Shown piece after piece: positions 17,277 to 25,062 of a DNA stretch of 64,000 nucleotides; positions within the stretch are counted from its first letter, which is position 1, and every line of letters starts with the position of its first letter. Under the pieces are notes generated by a model, which saw nothing but the letters and a program-made list of their open reading frames with translations, was not told the DNA's origin and made no database searches. A program made the translations under genes and the position numbers. Source of the stretch: Streptomyces antioxidans (GTDB lineage Bacteria; Actinomycetota; Actinomycetes; Streptomycetales; Streptomycetaceae); the NCBI RefSeq assembly GCF_000968685.2, contig NZ_LAKD02000032.1, forward strand, positions 1 through 64,000. Reading direction: 5' to 3'.

Positions 17277-17723
17277 TTACCAGCCCTTGGTCACGCGGTA
17301 GGCCTTCAGGGATCCGCAGTTCGATCCGTAGGTCCAGGTGGACTGGTTCTCGATGCCCCCGGCCCAGTCCACACACTTGCCGCGCCCGTCGCCGTACACC
17401 GGGCCCGCGTACGAGGTGTACGCGCCGCCGTCCTCGGCCGCCTCGTCGGCGCCCTGAACGTACAGGTAGGCGAACATGGGAACCGCCTTGCCCGTGGCGT
17501 TCCGGACGGTGACCACGCAGTTCTTGCCCTTGGCGGAGTTGTAGGTGAGGAAGACGGTGCCCTTGGAGCCGATGGGCGCCGAGTTCACCACCTTGTACCC
17601 GCTGCCGCACACCCCGTTGTACGAGGCCGTGGCGGCGGCGGACGCCTGGGGCGCCAGGGCTACGGTGCCCGCGATGGCGGTGGCGAGGGCCGCGGTGGCG
17701 GCGATACGACGAGAAAGATTCAT
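17277..17723 (-). CDS. sapA: Spore-associated protein A homologue, secreted
   Basis: A 148-aa precursor with a Sec signal peptide (MNLSRRIAATAALATAIAG.., cleavage likely after QASAA near residue 30). The mature part matches the SapA pattern as I know it: YNGVCGSGYKVVNSAPIGS, VFLTYNSAKGKNCVVTVRN, YTSYAGPVY, and KCVDWAGGI, with four cysteines suited to two disulfides. SapA was found on Streptomyces coelicolor spores; its exact role is unknown. The gene stands alone with a GGGGG-type site before the ATG. Expression in aerial growth would be expected from the family. Confidence 0.8.
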   Translation of the reverse strand: MNLSRRIAATAALATAIAGTVALAPQASAAATASYNGVCGSGYKVVNSAPIGSKGTVFLTYNSAKGKNCVVTVRNATGKAVPMFAYLYVQGADEAAEDGGAYTSYAGPVYGDGRGKCVDWAGGIENQSTWTYGSNCGSLKAYRVTKGW

Positions 17724-17920
17724 TTGTCCCCCTTAATGATTCTTCATGGGCGTAGGCGCTGTTTGCGTCTGCCCAGGGAGACATGTGGAGATGACGGATG
17801 GTTGTACGCCGTCATGGGACGGGTTCCGGCGGTCCGTTGAACGCACGGACCGGGCTTCCCGTACTCCCCGGGACGGGCGAGCCCGCCCGTCGCCGCACCG
17901 CCGCCGGAGGGCCGCACCGG

Positions 17921-18838
17921 ATGATCTCGTACCGCACCGCCGCCGTGGGCGCTCTTCTCGGGGCCCTCCCCTGCCTGTTCACGGCGCTGGCCGCGCCGCC
18001 CGCGCAGGCGCACGGGGCGCCGACGGATCCGGTGAGCCGGACGTTCGCCTGCTCCCCCGAGGGCGGGGGCGCGGCGCGGTCGGCCGCGTGCCGGGCGGCG
18101 CGGGCCGCGGGCGGCCCGGAGGCGACGGACTGGGACAATCTGCGGATCGCCGGGGTGGCGGGCAGGGACCGGGAGCGGATACCGGACGGAAAGCTGTGCA
18201 GCGGCGGCCTGGAGGGGTACCGGGGCCTGGACCTGCCGCGCGCCGACTGGCCTTCGACGCGGCTGTCGGCCGGGGCGGACCTCACACTCACCTACCGGTC
18301 GACCATCCCCCACACGGGGACCTTCGAGCTGTATCTCACCAAGGAGGGCTACGATCCGACGCGGCCGCTGAAGTGGTCCGACCTGGAGGAGAAGCCGTTC
18401 GCCACGGCCAAGGACCCCGCACTGGCGGACGACGCGTACCACGTCAAGGCCACGCTGCCCGCGGGCCGGACCGGCCGTCAGCTGCTCTACACGATCTGGC
18501 GGAACACCAGCACCCCGGACACCTACTACTCCTGCTCCGATGTGGTGTTGAGGGCCCCGGCGAAGGATTCGCCGGACGAGGGCCCGTCGTCCGGGGCCGC
18601 CGCCCCGCCGTCCCGGACCGCCACGAAGCCCGCAGAGCCCGCGGAACCCGCGGAACCCGCGGAACCCGCGGAGCCGTCCCGTGCCGCCGCCACACCCGCG
18701 CGGTCCGCCTCCTCTGCCGCCACCGCCGATGAGGGTGACGGCAACACCACTCCGGTGCTGCTCGCCGGTGGAGCGTCGGTGCTGGTGCTCGGCGCGGGTG
18801 TCGCCGCCACGGTACGAAGGCGACGGCCGCGCCGCTGA
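17921..18838 (+). CDS. Membrane-anchored AA10 lytic polysaccharide monooxygenase
   Basis: A 305-aa secreted copper enzyme. After a signal peptide (1-30) the mature protein begins with His31 (HGAPTDPVSR), the first residue of the histidine brace; the second is His131 in STIPHTGTFELYLTK. Tyr202 aligns with the axial Phe of other AA10 enzymes. A linker with five PAE-type repeats (9-bp DNA repeats, 18629-18673) leads to a C-terminal transmembrane helix and RRRRPRR tail, so the enzyme is tethered to the cell; there is no LPxTG. It should cleave chitin or cellulose oxidatively, or act in cell-wall glycan remodelling. Start ATG 17921 after CGGAGGG. Confidence 0.88.
   Translation: MISYRTAAVGALLGALPCLFTALAAPPAQAHGAPTDPVSRTFACSPEGGGAARSAACRAARAAGGPEATDWDNLRIAGVAGRDRERIPDGKLCSGGLEGYRGLDLPRADWPSTRLSAGADLTLTYRSTIPHTGTFELYLTKEGYDPTRPLKWSDLEEKPFATAKDPALADDAYHVKATLPAGRTGRQLLYTIWRNTSTPDTYYSCSDVVLRAPAKDSPDEGPSSGAAAPPSRTATKPAEPAEPAEPAEPAEPSRAAATPARSASSAATADEGDGNTTPVLLAGGASVLVLGAGVAATVRRRRPRR
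18629..18673 (+). repeat. Five 9-bp tandem repeats in the LPMO linker
   Basis: Units of the form CCCGCGGAA (with CCCGCAGAG and CCCGCGGAG at the ends) encode repeated Pro-Ala-Glu. In-frame length change here would alter only linker length. Confidence 0.85.
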
Positions 18839-19010
18839 CCGGCCCGATCAGCCCGATCGCCCCCGCCGGCGGTCCCCGCCCCGCCGTCATCGACACCCAC
18901 GCGCGGGACGGCCAGTTTCCCAGCGGCCAACTGCCGGTGCGGGCGGTCCTGGAGCGGTAGCGGGGGTCCCTCAGCGGCCGGGCCTCGGCGATCGGCTCCG
19001 GTGGTCGGCC

Positions 19011-20204
19011 TCAGCGGCTGAGCCCCCGCAGCCGCAGCAGGCTGGCTACGGCCAGCAGGGCCACACAGCCCGTGAAGATCAGCCCGGCGCAGCGCAGCCC
19101 GACCGCGACCGTGAGCGCGCCCACACCGATCACCGGAATCGAGATCGCCAGGTACATCAGCACGAACAGGGCCGAGGTGACCTCGGCGCGGTGGTCGGCC
19201 GGGCTGTGCTCCGTCACCACCCGTACGGCCGCGTGGAACGACAGCCCCTGCCCCGTCCCGGCGATGACGGCGCCGAGCACCAGCAGCACCAGCGAGGCGA
19301 CCGCCAGCGAGACCGCGATGGCCGCCATACCGGCCACCAGCACCGCACATCCCCCGGGTAGCGAACGCCCGGGGCCCAGCCGCCGCCCCAGCGCCTGCCC
19401 GGCGATCGAGGCGGCGAACACCGAGAAGGCCACGCCACCGGCGACCGCGAGGTTGCGCTCCCCCTCCACCTGGCTCAGGAACGTGGGCGACACCGAGGTG
19501 AACAGGCCCAGCGTGGCGAAGCCCGCGAACCCCGCCATGGCCGCGGCGGCGAACGTCGCGCGCATCTCCTTGGGCACCCGCAGCCGCTGCGGCCGCAGCG
19601 GCGGTCGGCGCCGTGTCCGTACGGTCTCCGGAAGGGCGAGCACCACGGCGGCGCCCACCGCCACCAGCACCAGGTCCACCACGAACACCAGCTTCAGCGG
19701 CGCCGGGGCGTACTGCGCCAGCACACCCGCCAGCAGCGGGCCGAGCCCGAGCCCGCCCAGGTTGGCCCCGGTCGCGAGGAGGGTGGCGGCACGGCGCCGG
19801 TGCTCGGGCGCGAGCTCGATCACCATCACGGTGGCGGTGCCGGTGGCCAGACCGGCGGACAGCCCCGACAGGGTGCGGCCCGCGAACAGTTCGGGCAGTC
19901 CCCGGGCGAGGAGGAACGACACCGCGCTCAGACCCGACAGCACCAGGGCGGCCAGCATGACGGGCCGTCGCCCGACGAAGTCGGACACGCTTCCGAGCAG
20001 CAGCAGCGCGACGATGACCCCGGCCGCGTACACGGCGAAGATCACCGTGACCATGAACGAGGAGAAGCCGAACTCCCGCTGGTAGAGCGAGTAGAGCGGA
20101 GTGGGCAGCGTCGTACCGCACATCGTGACCACGAAGGCGTAGGCGGCCGCGAGAAACGGCCATCCCCTCTTGGCGTCGTCCCTGTCACCGTGGCGGCTCT
20201 CCAT
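19011..20204 (-). CDS. MFS transporter (DHA1-like)
   Basis: A 397-aa major facilitator with about 12 membrane segments: PTPLYSLYQREFGFSSFMVTVIFAVYAAGV at the first helices and the loop-2 signature GSVSDFVGRRPVM. This branch in Streptomyces is usually annotated as drug or sugar efflux. The start is taken at ATG 20204; a GTG at 20222 in frame is the alternative, and neither has a strong ribosome site. No regulator is adjacent. Substrate unknown. Confidence 0.8.
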   Translation of the reverse strand: MESRHGDRDDAKRGWPFLAAAYAFVVTMCGTTLPTPLYSLYQREFGFSSFMVTVIFAVYAAGVIVALLLLGSVSDFVGRRPVMLAALVLSGLSAVSFLLARGLPELFAGRTLSGLSAGLATGTATVMVIELAPEHRRRAATLLATGANLGGLGLGPLLAGVLAQYAPAPLKLVFVVDLVLVAVGAAVVLALPETVRTRRRPPLRPQRLRVPKEMRATFAAAAMAGFAGFATLGLFTSVSPTFLSQVEGERNLAVAGGVAFSVFAASIAGQALGRRLGPGRSLPGGCAVLVAGMAAIAVSLAVASLVLLVLGAVIAGTGQGLSFHAAVRVVTEHSPADHRAEVTSALFVLMYLAISIPVIGVGALTVAVGLRCAGLIFTGCVALLAVASLLRLRGLSR

Positions 20205-20398
20205 ACGGCCCGATTCCACCACACCACACCCGTCCGTCCCCCGCGCTGGCGCGCCGCCTCCCGCCTGGCGAATTACGTGCGGTAGCGGGGCATCACGTCA
20301 TTCGGCCCTCATCGGATGCGGCAGGATGACACCTTACGCCGGAGCCGTACACCTGTACGCCCGGCGCCTCCCGCAGAGCCCAGGCACGAGCAGGTGAC

Positions 20399-20500
20399 AT
20401 GGTGAACCCCCAGCACTCCAGACCGGAGACCGCACCGCCGACGGCACGCCGTACGGCCGCCTCTGACGCGCCCTCCGGCAGCGCGGACGGTGGCCGGTGA
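20399..20500 (+). CDS. Possible 33-aa leader peptide coupled to the MscS gene
   Basis: An ATG at 20399, preceded by AGGTG, opens a frame of 33 codons whose TGA (20498-20500) overlaps the GTG start of the channel gene (20497). The peptide is hydrophilic and Pro/Ala/Ser-rich with no recognised motif. The overlap suggests translational coupling, but the frame could also be chance in high-GC DNA. Confidence 0.3.
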   Translation: MVNPQHSRPETAPPTARRTAASDAPSGSADGGR

Positions 20501-21558
20501 ACCGGGATCTCACCCTGCACGATGTCATCGTCGTCGGAGCCGCGCTGATCTGCGGCGCGGCCGGTGGTGTGCTGTTGCGCCTGACCCTGCGCTGGCTGGG
20601 TGAGCGGGCCAGGGCCACCCGATGGAGCGGCGACGACATCATCGTCGACACGCTGCGCACGCTGGCGCCGTGGGCGTCGATGGCCGCCGGTGTCGCCGCC
20701 GCGGCCGCCGCGCTGCCGCTGAACCGCACGGTCCGCCATGACGTCAATCAGACGCTGGTGGCGATGCTGATCCTGGTCACCACGGTCACGGCGGCGCGGG
20801 TGGTGGCCGACCTGGTGCGCTCGCTGGCGCTGTCCCGCTCCGGGGTGGCGGGAACGGCCAGCATCTTCGTCAACATCACCCGGATCGCCGTGCTGGCGAT
20901 GGGTGTGCTGATCCTGCTGGAGACGCTGGGCGTCTCGATCGCTCCCCTGCTCACCGCCCTGGGCGTGGGCGGTCTGGCGGTCGCCCTGGCCCTGCAGGAC
21001 ACGCTGGCCAACCTCTTCGCGGGGGTGCACATCCTGGCCTCCAAGACGGTGCAGCCCGGCCACTACATCCGGCTCAGCAGCGGGGAGGAGGGGTACGTGG
21101 TCGACATCAACTGGCGCAACACCGCGGTGCGGCAGCTATCGGACAACCTCGTCATCATCCCGAACGCCAAGCTGGGCAACACCATCATGACCAACTTTCA
21201 CCAGCCCGAGCAGCAGATGTCGGTCATGGTCCAGGCGAGGGTCGGCTACGGCAGCGATCTGGACCACGTCGAGCGGGTGACCGTCGAGGTGGCGGGGAAG
21301 GTGATGTCCGGCGTCGAGGGCGGCGTCGTCGACCACGAGACGAGTGTGCGCTTCCACACCTTCGGAGAGTCCGGCATCGACTTCTCGGTGTTTCTGCGGG
21401 CCCTGGAGTTCAGCGACCAGTACCTCATCAAGCATGAGTTCATGAAGGAGCTGCACCGCCGGTTCCGCGCCGAGGGCATCGAGATCCCGCTGCCCACGCG
21501 GACGCTCGTACTGCCCGGCCAGGACCGGGCGCCGCTGCCGGGCCAACCGGTGATCTGA
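20497..21558 (+). CDS. MscS-family mechanosensitive channel
   Basis: A 353-aa channel protein. There are four hydrophobic stretches; the pore-lining helix is in the GVGGLAVALALQDTLANLFAGVHIL region, with the typical Gly/Ala pattern and Asn-Leu-Phe end. It is followed by the beta domain (GHYIRLSSGEEGYVVDINWRNTAVRQLSDN, IIPNAKLGNTIMTNFH) and an alpha/beta cytoplasmic cage. It would release small solutes on hypo-osmotic shock. The GTG start is contacted by the stop of a possible leader peptide. It converges on the response regulator gene with 5 bases between. Confidence 0.92.
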   Translation: MNRDLTLHDVIVVGAALICGAAGGVLLRLTLRWLGERARATRWSGDDIIVDTLRTLAPWASMAAGVAAAAAALPLNRTVRHDVNQTLVAMLILVTTVTAARVVADLVRSLALSRSGVAGTASIFVNITRIAVLAMGVLILLETLGVSIAPLLTALGVGGLAVALALQDTLANLFAGVHILASKTVQPGHYIRLSSGEEGYVVDINWRNTAVRQLSDNLVIIPNAKLGNTIMTNFHQPEQQMSVMVQARVGYGSDLDHVERVTVEVAGKVMSGVEGGVVDHETSVRFHTFGESGIDFSVFLRALEFSDQYLIKHEFMKELHRRFRAEGIEIPLPTRTLVLPGQDRAPLPGQPVI

Positions 21559-21563
21559 CACCC

Positions 21564-22238
21564 TCAGCCCGAGCCGTCAGGCAGCAACCGCCGCTCGGTG
21601 GCCACCGCCACCGCCCCGGCCCGGGTCTCGACCCCCAACTTCCCGTAGATCCGCCCCAGATGGGTCTTGACCGTGGCCTCGCTGATGAACAGGGCCCGGG
21701 CGATCTCCCGGTTGCCCAGACCGCGGGCCAGCTGCCGCAGGATGTCGCGCTCCCGCTCGGACAGCCCGGGGTGCGGGCTGCGCATCCGGGCCAGCACCCG
21801 GTCGGCGACCGGGGCCGACAGCGCGGTACGGCCGGAGGCGGCGTCCCGGATCGCCGCGAACAGCTCCTCCGGCCGCTCGGCCTTGAGCAGATAGCCGGTG
21901 GCCCCGGCCTCGATGGCCCGGGTGATGTCGGCGTCGGTGTCGAACATGGTGAGGACCAGGACGCGGGGCGCGGGCGGATCGCCGGAGGCCAGCCGCCGGG
22001 TGGCGGTCACCCCGTCCATCCCCTCCCCGAGCTGCAGATCCATCAGCACCACATCGGGCCGTAGCCGGGCGGCCATGGCCAGGGCCTCCTCGCCGCCGCC
22101 CGCCTCGCCGACCACCTCGATGCCGTCGGTGCTGGCCAGCAGCGCCCGCAGCCCGGCCCGCACCACGGAGTGGTCGTCGCAGAGCAGCAGCCGGATGGCG
22201 GGGGCGGCCGACGGCGTCGGGGACGGGGACGGGCTCAT
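21564..22238 (-). CDS. NarL/FixJ-type response regulator
   Basis: A 224-aa two-component regulator. Receiver domain with acidic pocket Asp21-Asp22, phosphoacceptor Asp67 (VLMDLQ) and the conserved Lys in YLLKAE; C-terminal LuxR-type HTH (LSERERDILRQLARGLGNREIARALFIS..VKTHLGRIYGKL). An N-terminal Ser/Pro tail precedes the receiver. Its ATG overlaps the stop of the histidine kinase gene (ATGA), so the pair is coupled. The target genes are not shown by the sequence. Confidence 0.93.
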   Translation of the reverse strand: MSPSPSPTPSAAPAIRLLLCDDHSVVRAGLRALLASTDGIEVVGEAGGGEEALAMAARLRPDVVLMDLQLGEGMDGVTATRRLASGDPPAPRVLVLTMFDTDADITRAIEAGATGYLLKAERPEELFAAIRDAASGRTALSAPVADRVLARMRSPHPGLSERERDILRQLARGLGNREIARALFISEATVKTHLGRIYGKLGVETRAGAVAVATERRLLPDGSG

Positions 22239-23551
22239 GGCATGGCCTCCACGGGGCGGTCGGGAACGAGGGCGGGAACGGGTTCGACGGGGATCGCGGC
22301 CGAGACGACGGTCCCCTCGCCCGGTGCGGACTCGACGGTGAGCGTGCCGCCCAGCTGCCGCACCCGGGCCCGCATGGCCGGGAGCCCGTGGCCGCGCGAG
22401 GGGTCCGCGCCGGGGGCCGGGACGGCGTCGGTGTCGGTGTCGAAGCCGCGGCCGTCGTCGGCGATGTCCAGACAGATCTGGTCGCCCAGACAGGTCAGGG
22501 TGAGCGCGGCCCGGCTCGCCCCGGCGTGCTCCCGCACATTGGCCAGTGCGCCCTGGGCGATGCGCAGCAGCGCCGCCGCCACCCGCTCGGGCAGCGGGCC
22601 GAGCGGCCCGTCGAGCCGGAAGTCCACCGCGGGACCCGCGGCGCCCTCCCGCTCGGCGAGCGCGCCGAGCGCCCGGGCCAGGGAGCCCTCCGCGAGGTCG
22701 GCCGGGGCCAGGTCCTGGACGAACCGGCGGGCCTCGGCGAGGCTGCGGGACGCGATCTCCGCCGCGTTCCGCATATGGCCCCGGGCCGCCCGCGGGTCCG
22801 TCTCCCAGGTGCGGTCGGCGGCCTGCAGCAGCATCCGCTGGCTGGACAGGCCCTGGGCGAGGGTGTCATGGATCTCCGACGACAGCCGCTGGCGCTCGGC
22901 CAGGATCCCCGCCCGCCGCTCGGTCGCGGCCAGGTCCCTGCGGGTGCGGACCAGGTCGTCGATCAGCGTCCGCTGCCGGGCCGACTGGCGCCGCAGATGG
23001 ATGAGGACGGCGGCGGCCACGGCGGCGATGGCGGGCGGCGCGATCAGCGCGTTGGGGTCGAAGCCGTCGTGCATGAACCGCAGTTTGGACGCGACGACCA
23101 GCGCGGTGAGCACGGCGGCCAGGGGCACCGCGAACCGGGTGGGCAGGGTGTGCAGACCGGTGAAGAACAGCGGCATGGCACACCAGGCGGCGCTCGGCGC
23201 CAGGACCAGTAGCGCCACCCATGCGGCGAGCACCGCGGTCAGCCAGACCAGATAGCGGCCGGAGGGGCGACGGCCGGGGATCGGCGCGGGCGCCGGCCAG
23301 CGGCCGGGCAGGTAGAGCGCGCCGAAGGCCACGAAGAGGGCGATCACCCAGCCACTGGGCGCGCCACCGGTGTCCCGGATCAGATAGCGGATCAGCGAGG
23401 ACCCCAACAGCAGGAAGAACGCGATGTGCAGAACCGCCGTCAGCCACCGCTCGTCCGGGTCGTCAGGCCCGTCGGACCCGGACCGCCCGGACCACACTCC
23501 CGGCCACCGGGCCCGCCCGGACCGCCCGACCGCCCTGATCGCCGACCGCAC
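22235..23551 (-). CDS. Sensor histidine kinase (HisKA_3 type)
   Basis: A 438-aa membrane kinase with about six hydrophobic segments in residues 36-185, then a coiled-coil (190-222) and the HisKA_3 box with phosphorylated His228 in SSEIHDTLAQGL. The ATPase domain has the N box (ALANVREHAGAS) and the G1 box (IADDGRGF), and GHGLPAMRARV near the end. There is no extracellular sensor domain, so the stimulus is probably sensed within the membrane, as in many actinobacterial kinases of this class. Partner of the response regulator downstream. Confidence 0.92.
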   Translation of the reverse strand: MRSAIRAVGRSGRARWPGVWSGRSGSDGPDDPDERWLTAVLHIAFFLLLGSSLIRYLIRDTGGAPSGWVIALFVAFGALYLPGRWPAPAPIPGRRPSGRYLVWLTAVLAAWVALLVLAPSAAWCAMPLFFTGLHTLPTRFAVPLAAVLTALVVASKLRFMHDGFDPNALIAPPAIAAVAAAVLIHLRRQSARQRTLIDDLVRTRRDLAATERRAGILAERQRLSSEIHDTLAQGLSSQRMLLQAADRTWETDPRAARGHMRNAAEIASRSLAEARRFVQDLAPADLAEGSLARALGALAEREGAAGPAVDFRLDGPLGPLPERVAAALLRIAQGALANVREHAGASRAALTLTCLGDQICLDIADDGRGFDTDTDAVPAPGADPSRGHGLPAMRARVRQLGGTLTVESAPGEGTVVSAAIPVEPVPALVPDRPVEAMP

Positions 23552-23823
23552 CCCGGTACCCTCCCCCGCTCTCCGGTCTCCCGGTTCCGTTTCCTCTTGG
23601 GCTCGTTTCGGTTCGCTCCCTCAGCCAGTCCTAACCCGCCGGACCGGGCGCCGCATCATCCGATCGGTTGATACGGCGATCGACCGGACCGCCCTCTGAC
23701 CGGGGCCGCTCCGCCGATCCCGGCCGTCGCCGCGGCGCCGAGGCTGGTACCGACCACGACGACGCGGGAACGCATGAGCCGCCGGCCCGCCGCGTCCCCA
23801 CCACCAGCACGAGATGAGTCCCC

Positions 23824-24615
23824 ATGCCCGCCAAGAACCTCAGCGTCAACCGCTCCGCCCTCGGCCACCGGGTCTCCTACGCCCTGCGCCATCCGCAGCG
23901 TGTACCGCGCCATCTGGTCCGCGCCACCCGGGACGCCTGGCTGCGCTACCGCTACCCGGACCATGTCGCGTACTACCGCGCGGTGATGCGGTCGGACACC
24001 CGGACCAGTCCGGAGGCGGCGGTCGGCAGCCACAGCCATGAGCGGTGGCTGGCGCTGGGCGCGATGCAGTTCGACTACCTCCTCGGCCACGGTCTGCGCC
24101 CGGAGCACCGGATGCTGGAGATCGGCTGTGGCAATCTGCGGGCGGGCTGGCGGTTCATCAGCCATCTGGAGCCTGGCCACTACTACGGCATCGACATCTC
24201 GCCCGACATCCTGGCCGCCGCGCAGGACACGCTGGTGCGCCAGCGGCTCCAGGACCGCCTGCCCACCCTCACCCCGGTCCGCGATCTGACGCTGCGGTTC
24301 CTGCCCGACGCCCACTTCGACGTGGTGCACGCGCACAGCGTGTTCTCGCACTCGCCGCTGCCGGTCATCGAGGAGTGCCTCGCCCACGTAGGCCGCGTCA
24401 TGGCGCCGGGCGGCTGGTTCGACTTCACCTTCGACCGCACCGAGGGCGTGGAACACCAGGTGCTGCGGGAGGACTTCTACTACCGCACCGAGACGCTCAT
24501 CGCCCTGGCGGAGAAACACGGCCTGGCGGCGCGCTTCATGGCGGACTGGGAGGAGTTGCCGCACGGCCAGTCGAAGCTCCGTGTCACCCACCGTGAGGGC
24601 GGAACGACGGCCTGA
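23824..24615 (+). CDS. Class I SAM-dependent methyltransferase
   Basis: A 263-aa soluble protein with a Rossmann-type methyltransferase core: motif I MLEIGCGNLRAG (about 97-108), acidic end of strand 2 in GIDISPDILAAA, and motif IV-like DVVHAHSVFSHSP. An N-terminal basic region (1-55) is outside the core. Substrate unknown. A terminator hairpin and about 240 bases separate it from the RiPP precursor gene, so I do not count it as part of that locus, though it is the only methyltransferase close by. Confidence 0.82.
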   Translation: MPAKNLSVNRSALGHRVSYALRHPQRVPRHLVRATRDAWLRYRYPDHVAYYRAVMRSDTRTSPEAAVGSHSHERWLALGAMQFDYLLGHGLRPEHRMLEIGCGNLRAGWRFISHLEPGHYYGIDISPDILAAAQDTLVRQRLQDRLPTLTPVRDLTLRFLPDAHFDVVHAHSVFSHSPLPVIEECLAHVGRVMAPGGWFDFTFDRTEGVEHQVLREDFYYRTETLIALAEKHGLAARFMADWEELPHGQSKLRVTHREGGTTA

Positions 24616-24638
24616 TCCGACGGGTGGTCAAGCGTGGT

Positions 24639-24666
24639 GATCCGCCTCGGAACACCGGGGCGGATC
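24639..24666 (+). terminator. Hairpin after the methyltransferase gene
   Basis: GATCCGCC (24639-24646) pairs with GGCGGATC (24659-24666), continued after one G-T pair by CGG/CCG, loop AACA. It separates the methyltransferase from the RiPP locus. Confidence 0.75.
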
Positions 24667-24774
24667 CGCTGCTCCCCGGACACAGGCCGACTATTCGAAG
24701 ACGCAATTCCCGAGGCATATGTTGCCTTCGAAGCCTGTGACACACTTCATATCGGCCCGCCCAGGACAAAATCG

Positions 24775-24850
24775 TTGCTGGTGAGTGCCGTAGAGTTTTA
24801 GTACGTACTGTTGCGTGGTGGATGGACGAATACTTGGAGCACCAAGAGGT
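24775..24850 (+). promoter_or_regulatory. Promoter and ribosome site of the RiPP precursor
   Basis: TTGCTG (24775-24780) and TTAGTA (24798-24803) are 17 bases apart, a good vegetative-type promoter in an AT-richer patch. AGAGGT (24845-24850) is 5 bases before the ATG. Confidence 0.5.
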
Positions 24851-24855
24851 CACTC

Positions 24856-25047
24856 ATGCAGCCCTTCGTACTGAAGCACGCAATCCCAGCCGAGCGGTCG
24901 TCGGCCAGTGTTCCCTACGCCTATAACGCGGCCCTGCAGTTGAATGTCCTCTCCGACGGCCGCCCGGCCATCGCCGACCGCGCGGTGCTGCTGGCGACCG
25001 GCACGACCACGTCCACGGCCGGCTCCAAGACGCACTTCGATGACTGA
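24856..25047 (+). CDS. Putative graspetide (ATP-grasp-modified RiPP) precursor peptide
   Basis: A 63-aa peptide just before an ATP-grasp ligase gene. The N-terminal part (MQPFVLKHAIP..., then YNAALQLNVLSDGRP at about 23-37) looks like a leader for enzyme recognition. The C-terminal core (about 49-63) holds a block of hydroxyl donors, Thr50, Thr51, Thr52, Ser53, Thr54, Ser57, Thr59, followed by THFDD with Asp62 and Asp63. Graspetide enzymes join Thr/Ser hydroxyls or Lys amines to Asp/Glu side chains, so one or two omega-ester links from Thr to the terminal Asp pair (or an amide from Lys58) are expected. Start ATG 24856 has AGAGGT; a TTG at 24811 in frame does not. Confidence 0.75.
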   Translation: MQPFVLKHAIPAERSSASVPYAYNAALQLNVLSDGRPAIADRAVLLATGTTTSTAGSKTHFDD

Positions 25048-25062
25048 TCCGCGCACGCGTCG

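Noticed and set aside
23824..24615. The methyltransferase as the third enzyme of the graspetide locus
   Set aside because: It is a class I enzyme of a different look from the isoaspartate-type methyltransferases of such loci, and a terminator plus a separate promoter lie between.
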